DNA of 24,929 bases from CAXQRU01 sp964226685. GTDB taxonomy: Bacteria; Pseudomonadota; Gammaproteobacteria; Pseudomonadales; Cellvibrionaceae. A model generated the notes under the pieces. That model had not been told where the DNA came from. It saw only the letters and a list, made by a program, of their open reading frames with translations, and did no database searches. The stretch covers positions 1 to 24,929 of the forward strand of contig CAXQRU010000142.1 in assembly GCA_964226685.1 (NCBI GenBank), written 5' to 3'. Position numbers and translations under genes: made by a program. Shown one piece after another: positions 7,342-14,479 of the stretch (its first letter is position 1; the number at the start of each line of letters is the position of its first letter).

Positions 7342-7929
7342 GTGAGTGAGTACCAGATTATTTTTCGTGGTGATATTGTTGTAGGGCAAGCCCTCGCCGA
7401 TGTAAAAGCTCGTGCGAGCCGCATGTTCAAGGTAGAGCCAACCCAGGTCGATAAGTTATTCAACGGCGCTGCTGTGGTACTTAAGCGGGGTTTGACTCAA
7501 GATCAGGCCAAGCAATACAAGGATACACTCAAGCAAGCGGGTATGTTGGTCGATGTTAAAGCCGTTAAAGTCGAACAGGAACAACCCTCCGCTCCCGAAT
7601 TTAAATTGGCACCAACAGGGGCACGTATTGGCCCTAAAGCTCGGGTAGACGCGCCCGATATTCCCACCGACCACATCCAAGTCACTGAGCAAGAAGGCTA
7701 TTTGCTGACTGATGAAGAGCGTGCACAGCCGGAGGTTGCCCCTGTTGAGCCGGGCGCGTGGTCGCTGGCGGATATCGGCGCTGATCTTCTAGCGGCTTCA
7801 GAAAAAATGGCTGAGGTGGAAGCGTTACCTGCTCCCGATTTTGGTTTGGCGGAAGTTGGGGTGCGCTTATCTGAGCCAAAAAAGGTGGTTGAAGCGGCTA
7901 TTAATACCGATCATTTGCAGTTGGATTAA
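7342..7929 (+). CDS. Uncharacterised protein with internal LA-x-x-G repeats
   Basis: 195 residues from a GTG at 7342, with GAGG overlapping the cysE TGA and 6 bases from the start. Residues 1-75 form a compact alpha/beta-like domain (FRGDIVVG..., LFNGAAVVLKRGL, YKDTLKQAGM). I have seen this pattern at the N-terminus of uncharacterised gammaproteobacterial proteins, but I cannot give a family name. The rest is acidic and Pro/Ala-rich and contains a duplicated unit. APEFKLAPTGARI...TDHIQV (about 88-118) and APDFGLAEVGVRL...TDHLQL (about 163-194) are copies, with a partial copy GAWSLADIGADL between them. No membrane segment or catalytic motif is seen. It is the last gene of the M15-cysE operon. 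Confidence 0.75.
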   Translation: MSEYQIIFRGDIVVGQALADVKARASRMFKVEPTQVDKLFNGAAVVLKRGLTQDQAKQYKDTLKQAGMLVDVKAVKVEQEQPSAPEFKLAPTGARIGPKARVDAPDIPTDHIQVTEQEGYLLTDEERAQPEVAPVEPGAWSLADIGADLLAASEKMAEVEALPAPDFGLAEVGVRLSEPKKVVEAAINTDHLQLD

Positions 7930-8017
7930 CCTCAATAATGAACAGCTTGCCTTTGTTTTTGGCGTGCAAAAGAACATTTATGCTGTTAATATAGCTTTCC
8001 AAGACAAAACAAAAGTA

Positions 8018-8323
8018 ATGGCTCTGGGCGATTACAAATGCTTCAATGGAAATTATTCAATGTTAGAAAAACTTGCCTGTAACAATTGCTCTCAAATGAC
8101 ACCCAGAAATATGCACAATAAATGCGTATATTGTGGGACGGCTTACGAAGAAAAATATCACTTTAATCCCAGCGAAAAAAATGAAAAACTCGCTCAACTA
8201 GAAAAAATTAACGAGGAAGATAATGCGCACCTAGAGGCCCGTTATAAAAAAGAAGCAGCGCGAGGAGAGGTTTCAGTTCTGGGTCATATAGGTGATTTTC
8301 TCTGGCTGCCGAAAATAACTTAG
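8018..8323 (+). CDS. Zinc-ribbon small protein, probably frameshifted at its 3' end
   Basis: 101 residues from ATG 8018; an in-frame ATG at 8060 is also possible and neither has a good ribosome site. A zinc ribbon is evident: CNNC, then CVYCG 14 residues later. A charged helical stretch follows (PSEKNEKLAQLEKINEEDNAHL is split by turns). The frame closes at 8321-8323, but a neighbouring frame open from 8296 to 8454 continues with protein-like sequence (see the next entry). One extra T in the T4 run at 8296-8299 would join them into a protein of about 130-145 residues. This is therefore either a real small protein, a sequencing error in a homopolymer, or a decaying gene. The region is more AT-rich than its neighbours. 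Confidence 0.45.
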   Translation: MALGDYKCFNGNYSMLEKLACNNCSQMTPRNMHNKCVYCGTAYEEKYHFNPSEKNEKLAQLEKINEEDNAHLEARYKKEAARGEVSVLGHIGDFLWLPKIT

Positions 8324-8454
8324 AAGTTCAGCTCTTAGAGAGTAGGATTTTGGCGGAGGTTGAAGTTCGATTCATCGGGCCGAAAGGAACTCCCGGTGCA
8401 GCCTGCGCGACGACCTTGCAAGTGAAGTATCGTTTTAAATTGTTTCCCCTGTAA
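8296..8454 (+). pseudogene. Out-of-frame 3' continuation of the zinc-ribbon gene
   Basis: A frame without its own start codon, entered just after a TGA at 8293-8295 and closed by TAA at 8452-8454. It reads FSLAAENNLEVQLLESR, then EVEVRFIGPKGTPGAA and a C-terminal VKYRFKLFPL. The beginning lines up with the 8018 frame at the T4 run, consistent with a single lost base. The product is not recognised. Confidence 0.35.
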
Positions 8455-8594
8455 CTAATTGATATTTTTGACTAAATGTTGGTTGGTATTATTTTTATAC
8501 AAAAACTTCCTTTAATGCATCCAAATCCTACCTTTGGCACGTTTATTGGGTTTAGTTAAAAATTTTGGATTGGTTAAAAATAAGAGTGTCAAAT
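8455..8594 (+). promoter_or_regulatory. AT-rich leader and possible promoter of the YD-repeat lipoprotein gene
   Basis: The interval contains TGGTATTAT, an extended -10 with its hexamer at 8487-8492, and a TTGACT at 8468-8473 that is too close to pair with it. Transcription from here would give a leader of about 95 bases. No stable hairpin was seen. Confidence 0.25.
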
Positions 8595-10283
8595 ATGTTG
8601 TTTTATCGTTGCCTAGCCTTAGGGCTTTTAGTGTTAATTTCCGCTTGTGGTGGCTCAGGAAGTGGTAACTCTAGTGGGAGTAATAATGAGCCTGTGATGA
8701 CTGAGCCTTTAGGAGAAGTGCTCAATGGTAAGCTGGCCAGTTCGGTCAGTGGTTTGAATTACAGTACCCGAACGCTCTCGGGTATCACTGACGCTGAAGG
8801 CGGTTTTACTTATCGTGCAGGAGAGATCGTCACTTTTTCTTTTGGGAAGCACAAAATGGGCGAGACCTTGGGAAAGCCAGAAGTGACTCTCTATGATATT
8901 GCTGGTGTGCCGCCTATTACCCATTTCCACGAGGATCTTTATGATCTTTTTGACAATACGGGGTATCGCGCAGTGGTGAATATGGCGGTTTTCCTACACA
9001 CCTTTGACTACGACAATAACCCGGATAATGGCATTGACATTCGCCCAGAGGTGGTGGAGTTATTTGCACAAAAGCAAGTGAACTTTAGAAAGCAAAATGA
9101 CGGCAGGGTGATAGATTTTGCAGTAATGAGAGTTCAGCAGCTTTTTGCAGATAGTATGGTGACCAATGCTTTGGTTGAGGCAAATCGATCCATCTTTCCG
9201 CATTCTCGTCCGTTAAAAATGGCTAAGTATGCCATGGCTGATTTACATGCGACTTTGGGGCTGGCCTCGCCGCCAAGACTGATGGCGATGCAATCGAGTT
9301 CCCCTGAAATCAATCAGGAATACAGTTATGAATACGATGCTAGGGGCAATCTGACTCACTATGCTTATTCCTCTGTCAATTTATCTAGAGACAATGTGCA
9401 TAGTTACCAGATCAGCAGGGAGTGGGATGCTGCGGGTTATGAAACCCTTGAAGTTGACACATCATATAATAGGGTGGCTGAGCAAGAGTTTGATGAGCAT
9501 GGGCGTATTATTTATCGTTCGCAAGATGAATTCACTTATACGTATGATTGGGATAATGGGGTCTTTGATACCACGAGAACTCGATCTGGTAAAGTTGTTT
9601 GGACAAGATCTTGCCGGTCAAATCGTGAGGGTAATCAGCTAATATATCGTTGTGAAGAAATAGATCAATTTACTGCAGTTACGGTTTATCTCACTGATCT
9701 CACTTATACCACTTTTGATCAATTTGGAAATAAAATCCTGGTGGAGTTTGATAAGAATAATGATGGTATTATCGATCAAACATATCGCTATGAGTACGAT
9801 GATCAGGGCAATATTACCTACTATGAGGAAAAGGACGGCATTGATATCGAGTCTCGTATCCTTTTGCAATACGATGATCGGAGTAATCTAGTAAGCTACG
9901 TCATTTACTCCTATGGAGATGTATACAGTGTGGACTATGAGTATGACGAGTTTAATAATAAGGTAGCCACTTATGTTGGGGATTTGTCACGCCACTCTAT
10001 TTATCACTATGAAAATAATCGCTTAATTCGTGAGGAGTTTTTTGAAAATAATGCCCTAGTTAAGCTTAGGCAGTACGATTATGATGCCAATGGCAATCGG
10101 TTATCGATGCAAGAAGATTCCAATATTGATGGTATTTTTGAGCTAGTAACTAGCTATCAATACGATGACAATAATAATCGTATTCGTACTTACGTGGCTA
10201 GAAATGGCGAGTTTAGACACGAAATACTTCGCACCTTTAGTCATGAGGCTTCATGGTTTAACGTCTTTCATCATGCAAGATAG
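8595..10283 (+). CDS. YD/RHS-type repeat lipoprotein
   Basis: 562 residues from the ATG at 8595. A TTG at 8565 would extend it, but the 8595 start gives a classical signal: basic start, hydrophobic stretch, then lipobox ISAC with Cys18. Gly19 and the absence of Asp at +2 suggest sorting to the outer membrane. A Gly/Ser linker leads to a domain (about 38-110) with G.LASSVSGLNY...G.TDAEGGFTY, typical of surface-protein modules. From about residue 240 on there are repeated YD units: EYDARGNLTHY, YEYDDQGNITYY, YDDRSNLVSY, YDYDANGNRLSM, YQYDDNNNRIRTY. Such repeats form beta shells in RHS/teneurin proteins, but no toxin domain or core sequence follows here. Function is unknown; the gene is AT-rich and looks accessory. 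Confidence 0.85.
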   Translation: MLFYRCLALGLLVLISACGGSGSGNSSGSNNEPVMTEPLGEVLNGKLASSVSGLNYSTRTLSGITDAEGGFTYRAGEIVTFSFGKHKMGETLGKPEVTLYDIAGVPPITHFHEDLYDLFDNTGYRAVVNMAVFLHTFDYDNNPDNGIDIRPEVVELFAQKQVNFRKQNDGRVIDFAVMRVQQLFADSMVTNALVEANRSIFPHSRPLKMAKYAMADLHATLGLASPPRLMAMQSSSPEINQEYSYEYDARGNLTHYAYSSVNLSRDNVHSYQISREWDAAGYETLEVDTSYNRVAEQEFDEHGRIIYRSQDEFTYTYDWDNGVFDTTRTRSGKVVWTRSCRSNREGNQLIYRCEEIDQFTAVTVYLTDLTYTTFDQFGNKILVEFDKNNDGIIDQTYRYEYDDQGNITYYEEKDGIDIESRILLQYDDRSNLVSYVIYSYGDVYSVDYEYDEFNNKVATYVGDLSRHSIYHYENNRLIREEFFENNALVKLRQYDYDANGNRLSMQEDSNIDGIFELVTSYQYDDNNNRIRTYVARNGEFRHEILRTFSHEASWFNVFHHAR

Positions 10284-10319
10284 TGGACTTTGATTAGGGC
10301 AACAACCCCTAAGTCCCAC
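10283..10319. terminator. Hairpin between convergent lipoprotein and selO genes
   Basis: GTGGACT (10283-10289) can pair with AGTCCCAC (10312-10319, one bulge), and inside it TAGGG pairs with CCCTA around a 7-base loop. It spans the ends of both convergent genes, including the selO stop. There is no T-run on either side, so it is at best a weak bidirectional terminator. Confidence 0.35.
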
Positions 10320-11748
10320 AAAACGTCCGATAACGCTCCGTAAATCCCTGCGGAGCTGGCTCGGAATAATGGCGCCACAGATCAATTTGCTCGTAGGGTT
10401 TTTGTAATGCGCAGAGCAATTGATTAAACGGTTCTAAGTTGTTTTCTTTGCTCGCGGCGAGCGCAGCTTCTACCTGATGGTTTCTTGGAATTAACCAGGG
10501 GTTATTCTGGCGCATTAGCCTGATGGCTGATTCTGCATTGGGTGTTACTCGTGCTCGCCAACGTTCAAGCCAGTCTTCCAATGGCTTGGTCTGTTTGAAA
10601 AGTGCAACCAGCTTATCGGTATTGCCCTCAAGTGCATCACTAAGGTGGTGCCAAGCCAAAGTAAAATCGGCTTCACCTTGTTCCATTAATGTTAACCATT
10701 GCTGCAGTAAACTCAGATCATCTTCATTCCAGGAAGTTAGTCCCAATTTAGTCATCAGCTTATTGTGATAATGATATTGGTAGCGAGTAGGATAGTTCTG
10801 TAGGCTTTGGGTTGCCAGTTCTATGGCTTGTTCTTGATCCGTATCAATTAACGGTAACAGCGATTCGGCTAGCCGGCTTAAATTCCATTGCCCAATTGCG
10901 GGTTGATTAATGTAGGCGTAGCGGCCTTGTTGGTCGATGGAGCTAAACACCGTTTTAGGTTGATAAGTGTCTAAAAAAGCGCAGGGGCCATAATCAATGG
11001 TTTCTCCGGCAATACTCATATTGTCGGTATTCATGACGCCGTGAATGAAGCCTAGACTCATCCAGTGAGCAATGAGTTGGGCTTGCTGTTCAATCACTGA
11101 GGCCAGTAAGCCTAGGTAATCGTTTGCTTCTGGGTAATGACGATTAATGGCATAGTCTGCGAGGCATTGCAAAAGCTGTGTGTCCCCACGGGCGGCGCAG
11201 TATTGAAAACTGCCCACGCGCAAGTGGCTTGCTGCGACGCGAGTCAGCACGGCGCCCGCTTCAGGCGTTTGCCGATAAACCGCATCGCCAGTAGCGGTGA
11301 CCGCCAGTGTTCGCGTGGTGGCAACGCCCAGGGCATACATGGCTTCACTGATCAAGGCTTCTCGAAGCATGGCGCTGACGGTGGCGCGGCCGTCACCACC
11401 TCGCGAAAAAGGCGTGCGACCTGAGCCTTTCAGAGCGATATCCACGGTTTCGGATTCTATAGCGATTTCTCCCAACAATAGCGCACGACCATCACCCAGT
11501 TGTGGGTTGTAGTGACCAAATTGATGGCCCGCATACGCTTGGGCAATGGGGCGAGCAGACGCTGGCAGTTGTTGCCCGGAAAAGCATTTGGCTAATGTTT
11601 GGTGGTTGGCCTGTTCGATACCAAAGATATCGGCGAGCGGTTGGTTTAAGTACAACAGCGTTGGCGCTGAGCAGTTTTCGGGTTCGCAGTCGACAAAAAG
11701 CCCTTCTAGGGTTTCGGCAAAGCTGTGCTCAAATGGTATATCAATCAT
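10309..11748 (-). CDS. selO: Protein adenylyltransferase SelO (YdiU family)
   Basis: 479 residues, the usual length. SelO is a pseudokinase-fold enzyme that transfers AMP from ATP to Ser/Thr/Tyr of proteins in redox stress. Seen motifs: AYAGHQFGHYNPQLGDGRA (71-89), LKGSGRTPFSRGGDGRA (106-122, with Lys107 and Arg111), TDN (241-243) and TIDYGP (250-255, metal-binding Asp252). Many eukaryotic homologues carry selenocysteine three residues from the end; here that position is Cys477 (CGT end). Its ATG overlaps the end of the cvfB-like gene by 8 bases, so the two are co-translated. Confidence 0.95.
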   Translation of the reverse strand: MIDIPFEHSFAETLEGLFVDCEPENCSAPTLLYLNQPLADIFGIEQANHQTLAKCFSGQQLPASARPIAQAYAGHQFGHYNPQLGDGRALLLGEIAIESETVDIALKGSGRTPFSRGGDGRATVSAMLREALISEAMYALGVATTRTLAVTATGDAVYRQTPEAGAVLTRVAASHLRVGSFQYCAARGDTQLLQCLADYAINRHYPEANDYLGLLASVIEQQAQLIAHWMSLGFIHGVMNTDNMSIAGETIDYGPCAFLDTYQPKTVFSSIDQQGRYAYINQPAIGQWNLSRLAESLLPLIDTDQEQAIELATQSLQNYPTRYQYHYHNKLMTKLGLTSWNEDDLSLLQQWLTLMEQGEADFTLAWHHLSDALEGNTDKLVALFKQTKPLEDWLERWRARVTPNAESAIRLMRQNNPWLIPRNHQVEAALAASKENNLEPFNQLLCALQKPYEQIDLWRHYSEPAPQGFTERYRTFCGT

Positions 11749-12574
11749 TGAGTCGAATATGATCTTTTTCGATGGTGATCACTCCCTGTTTGTAGAGGTG
11801 GCCAATGGCTTTTTTAAAGGCGCCTTTACTAATGCCGAGTTCTGCGCTGACAAGATCGGGGTCTGATTTATCATGCAGGGTTGAGCGGCCTTGGTTTTTT
11901 TGTAAATGGTTCAAAACAATTTTAACGTTTTTGTCTTGTGATTGATAACCGCCGTTGAGCGTGATATTAACTTTGCCATCGGCGCGCACATGTTGAATGA
12001 ACCCCTGGATGCTTTGGCCAAAGCTCAGTCGCTGAAAGACTTCATTTTTGTTTAACAAACCCCAGTGGCGATGATTGATGATGGCTTTAAAGCCAAGTGG
12101 CGTTGAAGAGGCTATGATTAAATCGACCGCTTGATTGCGCTTATAAGTCTCCGGTTTTGGATCTCCCAAAAATTTATCAATTTTCGATGAGGCAACGATG
12201 CGATTATCGGCTTTATTGATATACACATGAACCAAGTAAGATTTACCCTGCTCCATTTTTTTGTGTTGCTCTCCAAAGGGCACGAGCAGATCTTTATCTA
12301 GCCCCCAATCGAGAAAGGCGCCCACATGACTGACGGCTACAACGGGTAGATAGGCGAATTGCCCCACATGCACCTTGGGTTTTCGAGTGGTAGCAATTAA
12401 ACGGTCTTCTGAGTCGAGATATAAAAATACTTTAGCGCTGTCGCCTATGTCTAAAGGCGTTTTCATCTCTCGCTTAGGGAGGAGTACTTCGCCTAGATTG
12501 TCCGCATCAAGATATACGCCGAAGTCAACTTGTTTGACGACGGATAAGGAATAACTGTGTCCGATGCTGAACAT
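11741..12574 (-). CDS. cvfB: S1-domain RNA-binding protein, CvfB/YitL family
   Basis: 277 residues. Tandem S1/S1-like beta-barrel domains occupy about 1-65 (GHSYSLSVVKQVDFGVYLDA), 70-135 (VGAFLDWGLDKDLLVPFGEQ) and 140-205. A winged-helix end (about 215-277, SDPDLVSAELGISKGAFKKA) follows. This order is the CvfB architecture; family members bind RNA and affect virulence gene expression in Gram-positives. Its role in Proteobacteria is not defined. No Shine-Dalgarno precedes the ATG, and the leader is only about 27 bases from the predicted promoter. It is followed by selO with an 8-base overlap. Confidence 0.9.
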   Translation of the reverse strand: MFSIGHSYSLSVVKQVDFGVYLDADNLGEVLLPKREMKTPLDIGDSAKVFLYLDSEDRLIATTRKPKVHVGQFAYLPVVAVSHVGAFLDWGLDKDLLVPFGEQHKKMEQGKSYLVHVYINKADNRIVASSKIDKFLGDPKPETYKRNQAVDLIIASSTPLGFKAIINHRHWGLLNKNEVFQRLSFGQSIQGFIQHVRADGKVNITLNGGYQSQDKNVKIVLNHLQKNQGRSTLHDKSDPDLVSAELGISKGAFKKAIGHLYKQGVITIEKDHIRLND

Positions 12575-12586
12575 GGTAGGGTACTC

Positions 12587-12598
12587 TTAATCGATTAA
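12587..12598. promoter_or_regulatory. 12-bp perfect palindrome in the cvfB leader
   Basis: TTAATCGATTAA reads the same on both strands and lies immediately downstream of the predicted start point near 12601. This is a position where a bound repressor would block transcription. It could equally be chance in AT-rich sequence. Confidence 0.3.
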
Positions 12599-12607
12599 TG
12601 GTCTGCC

Positions 12608-12636
12608 AATATACCGTGCCTCTTCAGGCTTGGCAA
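12608..12636 (-). promoter_or_regulatory. Sigma-70-type promoter of cvfB-selO
   Basis: On the minus strand TTGCCA (12636-12631) and TATATT (12613-12608) are separated by exactly 17 bases. Both hexamers are close to consensus. The -35 begins 6 bases past the copD stop codon. This is the best promoter seen in the window. Confidence 0.6.
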
Positions 12637-12642
12637 AATTAT

Positions 12643-13479
12643 TCAGCCGGGTGTCATGCTCTGGCTTAAAACGACTGAGGTGATGAGTAAAAATAGCATG
12701 ACTAAGGCCTCGGCATAAATAGAGGTTTTAAGTGCGGTTTGTCGTTTGCTGTTGAGCTTGGGAACTAAAGCCAGTTTGTGTCTTGCCGCTAGAGTGAAGA
12801 TCGAAATCACGATGATTAGTTTGAGTAGAAACATCAATCCGAAATTGCTCGTCCACAAAGCGGTGAAACTGGGTAGCAATTGTATGACTAAGAGTAAGCC
12901 GCAAATAATCAAAATGAGGCAGGCAGCAATGGCGATATGGCCAAATCGAGTCATCACTCGTTTTACCTCGTCTAAAGGTTCATTGCAGTACCAAGCAAGT
13001 GGCATTAAGCAACCCGCCCACCATGCGGCAATCAGTAAATGCAGGCCGATGAGCACCTGGCCAGCTTGTAGACCTTTGGTGTGCCCCATAAGGCCCGTAC
13101 CATAGGCAATCAGTCCGCATGCGATACAGAAAAGAGTGATTTTTTTGGAAAGGCGCAGTTTTTTTTCGGCTAGTAAGCCCAGGAATATGGTTAAAAAGCC
13201 CAAAAACCATAACAAACAAAAATGACCAAGGCCCTCATCCCACATCATCGACAGGATTCCTGGGTTAAACATATCCATTAGGCCTTCATTGTATGCGTAG
13301 CCAGAATAAATAAAAAAATAACAGACGCTGGTTAGACATCCGGCTAGGGCTCCCCATAAAGCATACTTTTGGTAATGCTTAGCAAGAAACCATCGAAAAA
13401 ATAAGCCTCCAATTGCCGCTGACGCACTGACTAATAACAACACTCTGAAACAGAGGGCGGTTATTAACCAAATATCCAT
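12643..13479 (-). CDS. copD: CopD/PcoD-family copper transport membrane protein
   Basis: 278 residues with about eight hydrophobic segments, beginning IWLITALCFRVLLLVSASAA and ending at about SVVLSQSMTPG. Family features are the HxxGLQ-type region GHTKGLQAGQVLIGLHLLIAAWW (about 132-154) and conserved His residues in membrane segments. CopD works with periplasmic CopC in copper uptake or homeostasis. Its ATG overlaps the copC TAA by one base (TAATG), giving a tight copC-copD pair. Confidence 0.9.
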   Translation of the reverse strand: MDIWLITALCFRVLLLVSASAAIGGLFFRWFLAKHYQKYALWGALAGCLTSVCYFFIYSGYAYNEGLMDMFNPGILSMMWDEGLGHFCLLWFLGFLTIFLGLLAEKKLRLSKKITLFCIACGLIAYGTGLMGHTKGLQAGQVLIGLHLLIAAWWAGCLMPLAWYCNEPLDEVKRVMTRFGHIAIAACLILIICGLLLVIQLLPSFTALWTSNFGLMFLLKLIIVISIFTLAARHKLALVPKLNSKRQTALKTSIYAEALVMLFLLITSVVLSQSMTPG

Positions 13480-13832
13480 TATGGAGTAATGGTAAAGGAG
13501 AAGGTTTTGGCAACCCGATGGCTATCGGCGCCAATGATGGTCCACTCAACCCAATATTTGCCTGGGGGGAGTGAGGGAAGATCATAGGTAAAGCGGGTTT
13601 GTTTGTCTTGTGACATGTTAAAGCCGAAATCAACAGGCTCTTTGTTGGGGCCGGTCAGCATCAGCTTGAACAGACGAACAGGCGCGGCGAACACGAGTTC
13701 CAATTGCTTAGGTGCAGCAACATTTTGTTGGTGACTAGGGCTGGAATAATGCAGTGTTGAATGGGCGATAGCTGGTGAGGATAAGATCAGCAGCCACGAA
13801 AATAGAGTAATCGTAATAACTCGAATGGACAT
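13479..13832 (-). CDS. copC: Periplasmic copper-binding protein CopC
   Basis: 117 residues. The signal peptide (1-23) is cut after AIA, leaving His24 as the new N-terminus, which is the Cu(II)-binding residue of CopC. Asp103 and His105 in GADSHRV complete the Cu(II) site. The Met-rich Cu(I) site of the plasmid-type PcoC is absent, so this is a Cu(II)-only type. A strong AGGAGG site lies 5 bases before the ATG. It follows ppa by 18 bases and overlaps copD by one base. Confidence 0.93.
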   Translation of the reverse strand: MSIRVITITLFSWLLILSSPAIAHSTLHYSSPSHQQNVAAPKQLELVFAAPVRLFKLMLTGPNKEPVDFGFNMSQDKQTRFTYDLPSLPPGKYWVEWTIIGADSHRVAKTFSFTITP

Positions 13833-13850
13833 GGCTGCCTCCTCTTAAAA

Positions 13851-14387
13851 TTAGGCCTTTTCGGCTTGGTAACGCTCTAATGAGTCTAATATTTCAGCTT
13901 TGGCGGCGTCAACACCTTCCCAGCCTTCAATTTTAACCCATTTGCCTTCTTCTAGGTCTTTGTAGTGTTCGAAGAAGTGAGCAATGCGTTTGAGCATGAT
14001 TTCTGGAATGTCTTCAATGGAGTTCACGTTATTGTGAAACTGTGTGATCTTTGACACGGGTACAGCAAGGACTTTAGCGTCTTCACCGGATTCATCCGTC
14101 ATCTTTAATACACCCACAGGGCGACAGCGGATAACTGAACCTGGAGCGAGAGCATAGCGTGTTAGAACCATGACATCCACAGGATCGCCATCGCCACAGA
14201 GGGTGTGGGGCACATAGCCATAGTTACAGGGGTAGTGCATGGCGGTTCCCAAAATTCGATCGACGAATAGGGCACCAGAGTCTTTGTCTACTTCGTATTT
14301 GATGGGGTCACCATTAAGAGGGATTTCAATGATGACATTAATATCGTTGGGTGCGTCTTTGCCAGCAGGCACGAGATCTAAGTTCAT
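13851..14387 (-). CDS. ppa: Inorganic pyrophosphatase (family I, soluble)
   Basis: 178 residues from the ATG at 14387 (E. coli 176). The frame continues to 14471, but the 28 extra residues are not family-like, and AGG precedes the 14387 start at the right distance. The enzyme hydrolyses PPi to phosphate and drives biosynthetic reactions. Lys30 and Glu32 in IKYE and the signature DGDPVD (66-71, metal ligands Asp66, Asp68, Asp71) are intact. It is encoded about 1.5 kb from a PPi-using phosphofructokinase that would compete for the same substrate. The copCD pair follows after 18 bases on the same strand. Confidence 0.97.
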   Translation of the reverse strand: MNLDLVPAGKDAPNDINVIIEIPLNGDPIKYEVDKDSGALFVDRILGTAMHYPCNYGYVPHTLCGDGDPVDVMVLTRYALAPGSVIRCRPVGVLKMTDESGEDAKVLAVPVSKITQFHNNVNSIEDIPEIMLKRIAHFFEHYKDLEEGKWVKIEGWEGVDAAKAEILDSLERYQAEKA

Positions 14388-14479
14388 GCGATTACCTAGT
14401 TGATGAAAAATAATGCGCGATGGTAACAGGGCTACCGGCTCTGAGCAAGGCCTAGGGGGGCTGGTTGTCAATGTGTTGG

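Noticed and set aside
8565..8594. TTG start for the lipoprotein
   Set aside because: It would place extra residues before an otherwise standard lipoprotein signal; ATG 8595 fits better.
9361..9642. 93-codon plus-strand frame inside the lipoprotein gene
   Set aside because: A shadow frame; the lipoprotein frame has clear repeats across this region.
14388..14471. N-terminal extension of the pyrophosphatase frame
   Set aside because: The added residues do not resemble the family, and the 14387 start has a ribosome site and gives the normal length.
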